64,000 bases of DNA from the NCBI RefSeq assembly GCF_023159225.1, contig NC_063180.1:11715297-11779296 (forward strand), written 5' to 3'. The DNA comes from Perognathus longimembris pacificus (Eukaryota; Chordata; Mammalia; Rodentia; Heteromyidae). Under the pieces are notes generated by a model that worked only from the letters and a program-made list of their open reading frames with translations, searched no databases and was not told the DNA's origin. Below are positions 9,540-20,911 of this stretch, piece after piece. Each line of letters starts with the position of its first letter. Positions within the stretch are counted from its first letter, which is position 1. A program made the translations under genes and the position numbers.

Positions 9540-11730
9540 AACTAGAGACTGATTTCCCTGATGAACATGGACACAAAAATTCTCAACAAAATTCTGGCCA
9601 ATCAACTTCAACAGGTCATGAAAAAAAAATCATACACCACAATCAAACTGGATTCATCCCAGGGATGCAAAGTTGGTTCAATATACATAAGTCAATTAAT
9701 GTAATCCACCACATCAAAAAGAGTAAGGTAAAGAACCACATGGTTATGTCACTTGATGCAGAAAAAGTGTTTGATAAAATCCAGCACCCATTTATGCTAA
9801 AAGCCCTGGAAAAACTGGGATTCCAGGGAACACTCCAGATTATAATAAAGGCAGTCTAAGACAAACCAACAGCAAGTATAATTCTAAATGGTGAAAAACT
9901 AAAGCCATTCCCTTTAAAATCAAGAACAAGACAGAGATGTCCACTCTCTCCCCTTCTCTTCAACATAGTACTAGAATTGCTAGCCAGAGCAATTAGGCAA
10001 GAAGAAAATATAAAGGTGATCCAAATAGCAAAAGATGAAGGTACACTTTCTCTCTTTGCAGATGACATAATCCTATACCTAAAGAACCCCATAGACTCTA
10101 CCCACAAGCTACTAGAGCTGATCCAAATCTTTGGCAAAGTTGCAGAATATAAAATAAACCCTCAAAAATCAACAGCCTTTCTCTATGCTAACGTCGCGAA
10201 GACAGAGGCTGAAATCAGGAAATCAACTCCATTTGCAATAGACTAAATAAACATAAAATACCTAGGAATAACCTTAACCAAAGACGTGAAAGACCTCTAT
10301 GATGAGAACTTTAAAAACATGAAAAATGAAATTAAGGCAGAAGTAAAGAAATGGAAAAACCTCCCATGCTCCTAGATTGGGAGGATTAATATAATAAAAT
10401 GACAATATTGCCAAAGGCTATCTACAAATTCAATGCAATACCCATCAATATTCCAACACCATTTTTTAATGAAATAGAGGAAGCAATCTAGAACTTCATA
10501 TGGAACAATAAAAGACCACTAATAGCACAAACAATTCTAAGGAGAAACAACAGTACTGGAGGAATTACAATACCCAACTTCAAGCTGTATTATAAAGATA
10601 TAGTAATAAAAACAGCTTGGTATTGGTTACAGGAACAGGCCTGAAGACTGATGGAACAGAATTGAAGACCGAGAAATGAACCCACAGAACTATGCCTACT
10701 TAATCTTTGATAACAGAGGTAAAACAATAGTTTGGAAGAAAGATAGCTGCTTTAACACATGGTGCTGGCAAAACTGGGTTCAACACATGCAACAAACTAA
10801 AACTAGATCCTTATATATCACCCTGCACCAAAATCAATTCCAAACGTATCAAAGACCTCGAAATCAAAACAGACACCCTGAAAACTCTAAAGGAAAGAGT
10901 AGGAGAAACACTTGGGCTCCTTGCCACAGGATGGAACTTCCTTAACAAAGACTTAGAAAGGCTACAAATCAAAGAAAGTTTGGACAAATGAGACTGCATA
11001 AAACTGCAGAGCTTCTGCAGGGCAAAGGACATAGCAAGATAAACAGAAAGCCCACAGATTGGGAAAAGATCTTTACCGGCCGTTCTACGGACAAAGGCCT
11101 CATATCTAAAATATATGCAGAACTAAAAAAATTACCTTCCTCCAAAACAAAACCACAAAGAACAAATAGCCCCCTCATCAAGTGGGCTAAAGACTTAAAA
11201 AGAGACTTCTCTGATGAGGAAAGGAGAATGGCCAAGAGACATATGAAAAAGTGCTCTACATCACTGGCCATAAATAAATGCAAATCGAAACAACATTGAG
11301 ATTCCATCTCACCCCAGTAAGAATGTCCTATTTCAAGAAAACTAACAGTAACAATTGTTGGAGGGGATGTGGCCAAAAGGGAACCCTACTTCATTGCTGG
11401 TGGGAATGTAAACTGGTTCAGCCACTCTGGAAAGCGGTATGGAGATTCCTCAGAAGACTAAACATAGAACTCGCCTATGACCCAGCAGCCCCACTTTTGG
11501 GTGTCTATCCAAAAGACCACAAACAAAATCACACTAAAGCTACCAGCATAACAATGTTCATCGCAGCACAATTGGTCATAGCTAGAATCTGGAACCAACC
11601 CAGATGCCCCTCCGTAGATGAATGGATCAGGAAAATGTGGTACATACACACATTGGAATTTTATGTCTCTATCAGAAAGAATGACATTTCCCCATTTGTA
11701 AGGAAATGGACTTGGAAAAAATTATACTAA
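9540..11730 (+). pseudogene. L1 ORF2 3' part: reverse transcriptase and C-terminal Cys domain
   Basis: Continues the ORF2 interrupted at 7529. Recognisable are the RT palm with [13 protein letters not shown] near 10045 (catalytic Asp-Asp kept), the thumb-like stretch 'LPCSxIGRIN', and the C-terminal Cys/His knuckle [18 protein letters not shown] in the frame 11278-11730. Several stops and frameshifts (for example near 9858, 10246, 10377 and 11300) break the frame. Non-functional fossil. Confidence 0.88.
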
Positions 11731-11739
11731 GTGAAGTGA

Positions 11740-12303
11740 GCCAGACCCAAAGAAACATGGACTCTATGGCCTCCCTTATTGGGAATAATTAGTACAGGTT
11801 TAGGCAAGCCATAGCAGAGCATCACAAGGCCCAATAGCTATACCCTTAGGAACACATAAGATGATGCTAAGTGAAATGAACTCCATGTTATGGAAATGAT
11901 TGTTATATTACAGTTGTAACTACTTTCAACGTGCCATGTGTAACTGTAGCTTCTATTATTGATGATCTTCTTGTATCACCCTCCTGTGGATGTACCTACA
12001 CTATCTCTGTATCTTATCTGAGTATATTGGAAACCGTGTATACTGGTATCAGTACTAGGAAGTAGAAAGGGAATACCAAAATCGAGAGACATAGGGTAAA
12101 AAACGACAAACAACTACAAAACAATACTTGCAAAACTGTTTGCTGTAAATGAACTGAACAACTCATGGGGGGGGGAGGAAAAGGGGAATGAGGGACGAGG
12201 TAACAAACATTACAAGAAAAATCCAATGCCTAATGTCTGAAACTGTATCCTCCCTGTAATTCAGTTTGATAATAAATACTTAAAATAAATAAGTAAATAA
12301 ATT
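11740..12303 (+). other. L1 3' UTR and A-rich tail
   Basis: The 3' UTR includes 'catgccatgtg', 'ttattgatgatcttcttgtatc', 'actggtatcagtactagg' and a G-rich run (about 12166-12190, tggggggggaggaaaagggg). It ends with 'aataaatacttaaaataaataag'. The same UTR recurs at 13082-13453, 24848-25245 and 28550-28970 in sense and at 14801, 27455, 33898 and 60241 in antisense. A G-run near the 3' end is a general L1 trait. Confidence 0.88.
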
Positions 12304-12317
12304 AAATTAGTTTTCTA
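12304..12317. repeat. Right target-site duplication of the full-length L1
   Basis: aaattagttttcta, matching 3856-3869 at 13 of 14 bases. Confidence 0.8.
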
Positions 12318-13069
12318 AATATGTTTGTGTTATTGACAATGAGGCAAACACTGCATGCGGTGCGGAAAAGTCCTAATGTGTATGTCCCTTGTTCACTAAC
12401 TGCTCAGGTCCATTTTTAAGGCATTACTCTCTGGCTGATCATTCCCTTTTGCTCATGCTTTGCTTTTCAAAATGCTTCAAGCAACAGATAAAACCATATG
12501 ATTGATAAACCCTACAGCAAGACACCATTTGAAGAATCGTCCCACATTTTGAAGCTCCAAACACAGAAATAAAGCCACAGTGGAATCATCCAAAAAAGTT
12601 GAGAAATATACATTTTTGGAGTTTACCTCCTAGAATTCCCAACTAAGTAGGTTTCAGTAAAGCCAGAAAGCTGTTTGTTTGGATTTTTTCTTTTTTTGTT
12701 CTCAAAAAAACCTAGTTAAAGTTAACAGTCCTAAGTCTTTTATTTAACATAAACATTCTAGATATTACTTGGATAGTATTACTATATCAAAAACTAGTAT
12801 TTCTTCTATATCCCTAGGTAATTACGATGTTTCAGATTTGGGAATCACAACTTGAACTTTTACTTTTCTTTTCTGATTGAAAAAATTTTGTCCAAAGGCC
12901 AGAAGCCTCACCCTCAGTTCTAATAACCTTCAAAATCTACTGCATTATATGAATTTAAACTCGCCTGTGCCTGATTCAGGAGATGTCATCTGAGAGCACC
13001 AATGGATAACTGACTCTTCAATTGCTCTTGGACAACAACACCCATAAATACTCTTATCTGTGATATGAA
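12318..13069. other. No recognisable feature
   Basis: Unique AT-rich sequence between two L1 insertions. No open frame of note and no repeat that I can name. Confidence 0.45.
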
Positions 13070-13081
13070 ATTGCATAGTGT

Positions 13082-13453
13082 AACCGTAGCTTCTATTATT
13101 GATGATTCTCTTGTATCCCCTTCCAATGGTTGTACCTTCACTATCTATGTATCTTATCTGAGTACATTGGAAACCATGTATACTGGTATTAGAAGTAGGA
13201 AATAGAAAGGGAATACCAAAATCGACAGACATAGGGTAAAAAAAGACAAACGACTACAAAAGCAATCCTTGCAAAACTGTTTGGTATAAATGAACTGAAT
13301 AACTCATGGGGGGAAAGGGAAAGGAGGAGTGGGGAGGGGAGAGGCAGGGAGGAGGTAACAAACAGTACAAGAAATGTATCCAATGCCTAACATATGAAAG
13401 TGTACTTCAGTTTGACAATAAAAATTTAACAAAATAAAAACAAAAACAAAAAT
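13082..13453 (+). mobile_element. 5'-truncated L1 (3' UTR only) with perfect TSD
   Basis: Contains only the 3' UTR of the same L1 subfamily, starting at 'aaccgtagcttctatt' and ending in 'aataaaaatttaac' plus an A-rich tail. It is framed by a perfect 12-nt duplication attgcatagtgt at 13070-13081 and 13454-13465. Such extreme 5' truncation is typical of incomplete target-primed reverse transcription. Confidence 0.93.
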
Positions 13454-13473
13454 ATTGCATAGTGTTTTTCAAG

Positions 13474-13562
13474 ATTATATATATGTGTGTGATATTTATA
13501 TACATATATAGACATATATGTACATATGTATATATATATATATGTATATGTTCCATACTTTA
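13474..13562. repeat. TA/TG-rich microsatellite
   Basis: Interrupted (TA)n/(TG)n array just beyond the L1 right TSD, with blocks such as tatatatatatatatg. No other function is apparent. Confidence 0.8.
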
Positions 13563-14430
13563 AAATATCTCTATATGCCTCATGGTGATGGTGATGAACA
13601 TAATTTACCTGCATTGCATTTATTCAATGTAAGTAGTGGTTATGCTGTATTATTTATGAAAAAAATAGAAAAAAAAGTCTTTACATTTTAGCAGACCTCC
13701 CCCCCAAAAAATGTTTTGGTCTGTAATTGGTTGAATTCACTGAAACAGAAACCTTGGACAGGGAAGACTAAATGTGTTTCAAACCCCCAAGGCTGCTGGA
13801 ATACTTCCTGCGTACCTTTTACCACTGGTGATCAAATATTTAGCTGTAAACTTCTAGCTGCTGGTTATAAACTACAAAATGGCTTGTTCCCTCTTCAGGT
13901 TTCCCGGGAGGCTCATCTGAATCTATCCAGGAAGCAGTGCTGCCACCTTCTGATTGCCAGTTAAAAGCATGTAGATAGAAGATTTGCATTTGGTGGAGTG
14001 CGTTGTGTTACTCAGCAAGTATTTATTTTAACAATTGTTTTCTTCATGAATTCTCTTACTTTCTTGGGCATCTTATTCCAAATGCCATTTACTGTCTCTT
14101 GGTAGCACATTTCTATACAAAGTTCTTGTGATCTAATCACAGCCCTCAGCATTTTATAAACTCTGCCCCAGTAAAGTAGCTCTTTTCCAGGTTGAAACCA
14201 AAGCCATGTGCCAAATAAAAATGCTAAAGATTATGAGGTTTTCTTGTGAGTGGGCTGCTTTTCAAGGACTAACTCTAAAATAAACTTTGAAAATCTGCTG
14301 GCAATGTATTTTTGAAACTTGTATGTTTTCAAATTTCTTTGTTTTAGCTATTTATTCCTATCTAAATGAGATTGTGTTTCAGAGATCTTTTCTCTGTTAC
14401 TTTGTAGAACCCCACTATACTAAATGAAAT
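13563..14430. other. No recognisable feature
   Basis: Unique sequence. The 82-codon frame at 13716-13964 has no domain that I recognise, no visible splice or promoter context, and is within the range expected by chance. Confidence 0.45.
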
Positions 14431-14448
14431 AAGATATGTATAACTTCT

Positions 14449-14632
14449 TGTTTATGTGTTTTTTTGTTTTTGTTGCCAGGCCTGGGGTGTGGAATCAGGG
14501 CCTGAGCACTTTTCCTGACTTCGCCACAGCGCCACTTCTGGCCGTTTTCTACGTATGTGGTACTGAGGAATTGAACCCAGGACTTCAGGTTTACAAGGCG
14601 AGCACTTTACCACTGGGCCACATTCCCAGCCC
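14449..14632 (-). mobile_element. IDL-Geo dimeric SINE with perfect 18-nt TSD
   Basis: On the reverse strand it runs 'gctgggaatgtggcccagtgg' (ID-like monomer with tRNA-Ala-type A box and 'gggttcaattcc' B box), then the Geo monomer 'ccagaagtggcgctgtggc', and ends in an A-rich tail (T-rich at the left on +). The perfect duplication aagatatgtataacttct is at 14431-14448 and 14633-14650. The Geo half is shortened (no 'agccttgagc' stretch). ID-type monomers are transcribed by RNA polymerase III and moved by L1 enzymes. The intact TSD points to a fairly recent insertion. Confidence 0.93.
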
Positions 14633-15303
14633 AAGATATGTATAACTTCTTTAAGGTGGATAATCGACTACTTGGAAGTAGCAAGAATATAATCAAATCA
14701 AGTCTTATGATTTTAGAGCCGAAAAGATAGTCAAATGCTGGTTCAAAATTTTACCTATTCATGTAAAAGAGCTTAGATCTCTTCAAACCAATGCATTTCT
14801 TTTTTTTATTATTATTGTCAAACTGATACACGGAGCAGTTAAAGTTTCATACATTAGGCATTGTACACATTTCTTGTACGGTTTGTTAATTCCGCCCTCA
14901 TTTCCCCCCACCCTTTTCCTTTCCCCACATTAATTGTTCAGTAGATTTACACAAAACAGTTTTGCAAGTATTGCTTCTGGAGTCATTTGTCCTTTTTACC
15001 ATGTGTCTCTCGATTTTAGTATTCCCTTTCAGTTTCCTAGTTCTAAGACCTGTATTCAGGGTTTCAAATATACTCAGATAAGATACAGAGATAGTGCAGG
15101 TACAACCACAGGAAGGGGATATAAGAGGATCATCAATAATAGAAGCAAAAGTTTCACATCGCATGTTGAATGTAATTAAAACAGTGATATAAGAGTCATT
15201 TCCATAACATGGAGTTCATTTCACTTATAATCATCTTTTGTGTTTATAAGGGTATAACTATTGGGCTCTTGTGATCCTCTGCTGTGACTAGCCTAAACCT
15301 GTG

Positions 15304-15822
15304 CTAATTATTCCCTATGTGGGAGACCATAAAGTCCATGTTTCTTTGGGTCTGGCTCACTTCACTTAGTATAACTTTTTCCAAGTCCTTCCATTTCCTT
15401 ACAAATGGGGAAATGTCATTCTTTCTGAAAGAGGCATAAAATTCTATTATGTATATGTACCTCATTTTCCTGATCCATTCGTCTACTGAGGGCCATCTGG
15501 GTTGGTTCCAAATTCTAGCTATGACCAATTGTGCTGCTATGAACATTGTTGTCCTGGTGGCTTTAGTGTGTTCTTGTTTGTGGTCTTTTGGGTAGATGCC
15601 CAAAAGTGGGGCTGCTGGGTCATAGGGGACCTCTATGCTTAGCCTTCTGAGGAATCTCCATACTGCTTTCCAGAGTGGCTGAACCAGTTTACATTCCCAC
15701 CAACAATGAAGTAGGGTTCCCTTTTGGCCCCATCCCCTCCAACAATTGTTATTGTTAGTTTTCTTGAAATAGGACATTCTTACTGGGGTGAGATGGAATC
15801 TCAATGTTGTTTCGATTTGCAT
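15304..15822 (-). pseudogene. L1 ORF2 C-terminal fragment (172 codons)
   Basis: An unbroken frame encodes the C-terminal region of ORF2p, including the Cys-rich knuckle. The second Cys position is replaced (CWRGWGQKG.. instead of CWRGCG), while HCWWEC is intact. It lies in the antisense arm of the twin-primed L1 and has no upstream ORF2 in the same orientation. Confidence 0.88.
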
Positions 15823-16112
15823 TTATTTATGGCCAGTGATGTAGAGCACTTTTTCACATGTCTCTTGGTCATTCTCATTTCCTCATCAAAGAAGTCTCTT
15901 TTTAAGTCTTTAGCCCACTTGATGAGGGGGCTATTGGTTCTTTGCGGTTTTGTTTTGGAGGAATGTAAGTTTTTTGTTCTACATGTATTTTAGATATGAG
16001 GCCTTTGTCCGTAGAATGGCCAGTGAAGATCTTTTCCCAGTCTGTGGGATTTCTGTTTATCTTGTGAGCTATGTCCTTAGCCCTGCAGAAGCTCTGCTGT
16101 TTGATGCAGAGT

Positions 16113-18042
16113 TGGTTCTTTGAAAAAATTAACAAGATAGACAGACCCCCTAGCAAACCTGACCAAAAAATGAAAGCAGCACACCCAAATAAACAAGATC
16201 AGAGGTCAAACAGGTAACATCACCACAGAAACAACCCAAATTCAAAACACAATTAGGAACTATTTTGCAAACCTTTATGCCAACAAATTCGCAAATCTGG
16301 AAGAAATAGATGACTTCCTAGAAAAAATTGATATCCCCAAACTCAACCATGGAGATTTAAACTTTCTAAGCAAACCCATATTCATCATTGAAATAGAAAC
16401 GGCAATAAGTGACGTCCCATCCAAGAAAAGCCCAGGTCCAGACCGATTCACAGCAGAATTCTACAAGGCCTTCAAAACAGAACTCACACCAATATTTCTC
16501 AAACTCTTCAATGAAATTGAAAGGGAACGTTCACTACCAGACACATTCTATGAAGCCAGTATAACCCTTATCCTAAAACCAGGTAAGGACTCATCACGGA
16601 AAGAGAACTATAGACCAATTTCCTTGATGAACATAAATGCAAAAATTCTCAATAAAATTCTGGCCAATCAACTTCAACAGGTCATCAAAAAAAATGATAC
16701 ACCACGATCAAACTGGATTCATCCCAGGTGTACAACGTTGGTTCAATGTTTGCAAGTCAATTAATGTAATCTACCACATCAACCGGAGCAAGGTAAAAAC
16801 CACATGATTATATCTCTGGATGCGGAAAAGGCATTCAATAAAATCCAGTACCCACTTATGCTAAAAGCCCTGAAAAACTGGGATTCCAGGGAACACTCCT
16901 GATTATAATAAAGGCAGTCTAGGACAAACCAAAGCAAGTATAATTCTAAATGGTGAAAAACTAAAGTCATTCCCTTTAAAATCAGGAACAAGACAGGGAT
17001 GTCCACTCTGTCCCCATCTATTCAACATAGTACTAGAATTCCTACCCAGAGCAATTAGGCAAGAAGCAAATATAAAGGGAATCCAATTAGGAAAAGATGA
17101 AGTTAAACTTTCTCTCTTCGCAGATGACATGATCCTATACCTAAAGAATCCCATAGACTCTACCCCCAAGCTACTAGAGCTGCTCCAAATCTTTGGCAAA
17201 GTTGCAGGATATAAAATAAACCCTCAAAATATCAACGGCCTTTCTCTATGCTAACGTCCCAAAGACAGAGGCTGAAATCAAGAAAGTAATTCCTTTGCAA
17301 TAGCCTCAAAAAACATAAAATACCTAGGAATAAACTTAACCAGAGAAGTGAAAGACCTCTATGATTAGAACTTAAAAAACATGAAAAACAAAATTAAGGC
17401 AAAATTAAGGAAATGGAAAAACCTCCCATGCTCCTGGATTGGGAGGATTAATATAATCAAAATGCCAATATTGCCAAAGGCTATCTACAAATTCAAAACA
17501 ATACCCATTAATATCCCAACACAATTTTTTGATGAAATAGAGGAAGCAATCCAAAACTTCATATGGAACAATAAAAGACCACGAATAGCACAAACAATCG
17601 TAAGAAGAAAGAACAGTACTGGAGGAATTACAATACCCAACTTTAAACTGTATTATAAATCTATAGTAATAAAAACAGCTTGGTATTGGTACAGAACAGG
17701 CCTGAAGACCAATGGAACTGAATTGAAGACCCAGAAATGGACCCACAGAACTATGTCTACTTAATCTTTGATAAAGGATCTAAAAAATAGGAGGAAGAAA
17801 GACAGCCTCTTTAACAAATGGTGCTGGCAAACTGGTTCAACACATGCAACAAACTAAAACTAGATCCTTATATATCACCCTGCACCAAAATCAATTCCAA
17901 ATGGATCAAAGACCTCGAAATTAAAACATATACTCTGAAAACACTAAAGGATGGAGTAGGATAAACACTTGGGCTCCTTGGAACAGGATGGAACTTCCTT
18001 AACAAAGACCCAGAAATGCGACAACTCAAAGAAAATTTGGAC
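16113..18042 (+). pseudogene. L1 ORF2 RT region, inverted arm
   Basis: Sense-strand RT fragment with 'KSPGPD'-type palm entry near 16425, '[14 protein letters not shown]' near 16625, '[12 protein letters not shown]' near 17110 and the 127-codon frame 17381-17764 ([14 protein letters not shown].., TGGITIPNF). Frameshifts near 16780, 17225 and 17290 and several stops disable it. Confidence 0.85.
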
Positions 18043-18058
18043 AAACCAATGCATTTCT

Positions 18059-19768
18059 ACAGATAATCTTGACTTACAGGAACATAAGACCATTCTGAAT
18101 AACTCCAGTGTCCAATGGAATGGGATTATATCATTGGCCAAGTCTGCTTCATGTTGTACCTATTCCTTTGACCAAAGGTTAAGCTTTATTCCAGAATGGG
18201 GGGGCGGGGGGAGGGGGAGGATATGTCAGTCTGAAAACCAGTGGGGTCTCAGAATAGTCATGCCGCTGGGTGTCATGCCATAGCTAGATGAAGGCAGAAG
18301 TGGTACCTCGACCAGGGTGTGATTATAAATCTTTTGAATTTACAAAACCTCCACTTCCCCAGATTAGGAGTACAGGTATGGCAGAAATGGCAGATCTTGG
18401 GCAGAAAGTGCTCATTTTCTACTTCTCCTGGCTCCTACTCTGGGATAAGGAAACTACAACCCTACTCTTTGCCTGTACCCTGCCTTTCCACTCTTTTATA
18501 TTAGGATGTTTTCCAAGATCCTGTCCAAAACTAAGGCTGATCTACACTCTCTTCTCAGACTTTTAAGAAGACGGAAAGGAAACCAAAGATGGAAGATTAA
18601 CTCATACTTGTATAACTTGCCTCTTCTCAGCTTCAACCAGCTCCTTTATAATTAAACTCTGTCCCAAGTTCACCATCTAGTTCTTATAATTAGTATGATA
18701 ATTAGGTGACGGGGTTTAAAAGCCATGCTGACCATAAAGACTAACAAATAAGAGGCAACAAATAGGGACTTTCATGAGTATTATTTTATTAGTACTACTA
18801 TCACCCTGAAATAATTGTTGACAGGCAGACAGGTCCTATCTACATTGCATCTTTAGAATACCTCTGTTCTGTATTTATATGAATTCTTTACCACCCAAAC
18901 TCCAAATAATTATGGCAACCGAAGCTGGTTAAATATTTGCAATCATGAGGAAATAATATATTGATTTTTCTTTAAAGTGATCATTTTATTGAGTTTATCA
19001 TCCATTAGGAGAAAAAAAATTAAAGAAGTCCTGAGTCCATTTGCAAAACCAACAGAGGCCAATGGTTTTGGTACCATCATGGCATAGAAATAGGGGCTGC
19101 CCTTAACTTATCTCCGGGCTCCTTTTATTTTTATCCTACTAAAACTGCCTGCTGGATCATACATGACATCCAATCCTGCCTTATTAACTAGAAACTAAAT
19201 GAGCATTTGAGAAATTTAATTGAAAGTGATACTGTGAATGTTAATAAGGCCCTGGTCAGGAGGGAGATTGATGTTCCCGGTTGTAAACCCAGCCTCGAGG
19301 AAGAGCTTCTGAAGACCTTGTCACCATAGGCAGGCTAAGCTTATTTGCTACTGCTGCTTTCATTGCAGGCTTGCTTCTCAAAGATCTCACAGCTATCCTC
19401 CTGCTGGATGAATTCCTTCTTAATCAGGCTCCCTCAGAGAAACCTCTGCCCATCACCTCCATGCCAAAACATGCACCTAAACCAAAAGCACACTTTTTCC
19501 ATAGGAATGAGAGATAAAAAAATCTTCTCTGAATGATATCTTTAGAAAACTGTAAGGATGATGCTTGTAAATGGTGGAATCAACATGGAGTTAATTTGTT
19601 TTCTAGGGTAAACTAATCCCTACAATGCTACACGTTTTCTGCTTTCAGATGTTTTTCTATAGCCATGCATGAAGACATGTTGAACATTATTAGACCTGTA
19701 TTTGTATATTTAAAAAAAGAGTTTCCACCTCCAGAGCTTCATATTGGACAATATTAACTATACATTGA
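18059..19768. other. Mostly unique sequence; one G-rich tract
   Basis: No gene or named repeat seen. A G-rich tract lies at 18198-18220 (see findings). The 104- and 92-codon frames at 17969-18566 start in L1 sequence or show no domain. Confidence 0.45.
18198..18220 (+). other. G-quadruplex-prone G-run tract
   Basis: Runs of 7, 6 and 5 G separated by single C or A, then GG. Enough G for an intramolecular quadruplex if the long run is split. No promoter or gene adjoins it. Confidence 0.5.
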
Positions 19769-20117
19769 TTTTTTGGTGCCATTTCTGGGCCTTGAACTCA
19801 GGACCCAGGGGCTATCCTCGTGCTTGTTTTGTTGTTGCTGTTGTTTTTAATGGTAGTGGCGATTGAACCCAGAGTGTTGCACCTTTCAGGCAAGCATTTT
19901 GCCACTGAGCTACATCCCAGGCCCCTAAGCTTTTCTTAAAGCTCATGGTTAGCTCTCTGCCACTTGAGCTATAGATTCAGTTCCAGTTGCTTCTGCTTAA
20001 CTTGAGATACGAGTTTCATGGACATTTCCTGCCTAGGCTGGCTTCAAATTGCCATCCTTAGATCTCAGCTTGGTGAGTAGCTAGGATTAGAAGCATAAAC
20101 CACCAGTGCCTGTCCCA
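19769..20117 (-). mobile_element. B1-like/Geo SINE, interrupted by an ID monomer
   Basis: Read in reverse: B1-like left part ('ggcactggtggtttatgc', 'tactcaccaagctgagatctaagg', 'ctggaactgaatc') followed by a Geo-like right part ending in 'tgagttcaaggcccagaaatgg'. The Geo part is broken at about 19826-19924 by an ID-like monomer in the same orientation. Confidence 0.65.
19826..19924 (-). mobile_element. ID-like SINE monomer nested in SINE
   Basis: The reverse strand reads 'ggcctgggatgtagctcagtgg' with 'gcttgcctgaaagg' and 'ctgggttcaatcgcc', typical of ID A and B boxes, then an A/C-rich tail (aacaacaacaaaac). It splits the surrounding SINE, so it is younger than that copy. Confidence 0.65.
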
Positions 20118-20861
20118 TATGTTAATTTTGAACACAACTTTTCAAGAAACATATCTTTGACTGGAAGTATATTCTTGAATTTTCTTTCTTCTTTACAATT
20201 CAGAACAGGGAAGGCATGCTCAAAGATGTAAAGGATGTTGAGTTGAAGCTAAAATGTTGCTATGGGCAAGCTGGATGATTTTCACTGTTGTTTGTAACAT
20301 ATATCAGGGCATTGCTTCCTATTTTTCCATGATTTAAGCCAAAAATTGTTTTAAAAAGAAAAAATAATATCATTAGTTGGGGACACAAAATTGGGGCTAG
20401 TGATGAAATTGCCTGGGAGTGCAGTGCCCTAGGTCTAATTCAAAGTGCTTATTCACGAGTGGCTCCTTGGAAAGCTGAATTTATTCTACAAAAGAGGGGT
20501 TAAAAGTGTCATCCTATAAAAGATAAAGGTGTGAACTGTATGAAAAGTAAAAGCAGTAAGTATTCAAAAGCACTACATTCTTCCGCATTGCTGTTTGCCC
20601 TGGGGAACTGAATGTCAATTTGAGATCACTGGTTCATCTGAGTCATTTGGATCACTAGTTGATATTTTCCCAACTACACTGTAGAAGCACATTTGAGGAA
20701 ATCACTTCCACTCACTTATTCTTACATAGTGGATCTCTTAACAGGTTTAAAAATTTCTTTTTCTTTCATTTGTCATATTGGCATAGGAATAACTGTGAAG
20801 TAAAATGTAAGAGTAGTAATCACATAGCAGAGGGATTCACCTTCATAAGACCAAATGCCTT

Positions 20862-20863
<2 letters not shown>
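20118..20863. other. No recognisable feature
   Basis: Unique sequence. A short stretch near 20395-20450 has a tRNA-like look but is too diverged to call an ID. Confidence 0.4.

Positions 20864-20909
<46 letters not shown>
20864..20909. repeat. (CA)23 microsatellite
   Basis: Uninterrupted CA dinucleotide array of about 46 bp, likely polymorphic. Confidence 0.98.

Positions 20910-20910
<1 letters not shown>

Positions 20911-20911
<1 letters not shown>

Larger units (their letters stand above)
3870..12303 (+). mobile_element. Full-length L1 retrotransposon, split by an ERV
   Basis: This is an end-to-end L1 in sense orientation: a GC-richer 5' UTR (3870 to about 4950), an odd T-rich block (5080-5460), an ORF1 C-terminal remnant (5540-5760), an ORF2 remnant (5942-7529, resuming 9540-11730), a 3' UTR and an A-rich tail (to 12303). 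A 14-nt imperfect TSD frames it. An endogenous retrovirus fragment at 7530-9539 interrupts ORF2 within the reverse-transcriptase region. Without the ERV the element is about 6.4 kb, the usual L1 size. Several stops and frameshifts make it inactive. Its ORF2 and 3' UTR closely match the L1s at 13.1, 14.8, 24.65, 28.18 and 33.9 kb, so one subfamily made all of these. Confidence 0.93.
14801..18042 (-). mobile_element. Twin-primed L1: 5' part inverted, perfect 16-nt TSD
   Basis: The left part (14801-16101) is L1 3' UTR and ORF2 C-terminal region in antisense, with the poly(A) end at the left. At about 16101-16112 it switches to sense ORF2 sequence, running from the linker before RT to the 'gaaaatttggacaaa' stretch at 18042. 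The two parts abut in L1 coordinates (both meet near the equivalent of 10990 in the full-length copy), so little or nothing was lost. aaaccaatgcatttct is duplicated at 14785-14800 and 18043-18058. This is the standard product of twin priming during target-primed reverse transcription. Multiple stops; inactive. Confidence 0.95.

Noticed and set aside
13716..13964. 82-codon frame
   Set aside because: No domain, no splice context, length within chance expectation.
14785..18058. Two separate L1 insertions facing each other
   Set aside because: A single exact 16-nt duplication at the outer ends and abutting L1 coordinates at the junction favour one twin-primed insertion.
20395..20450. tRNA-like stretch with a weak B box
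   Set aside because: Too diverged to call a SINE or tRNA gene; no cloverleaf could be drawn.
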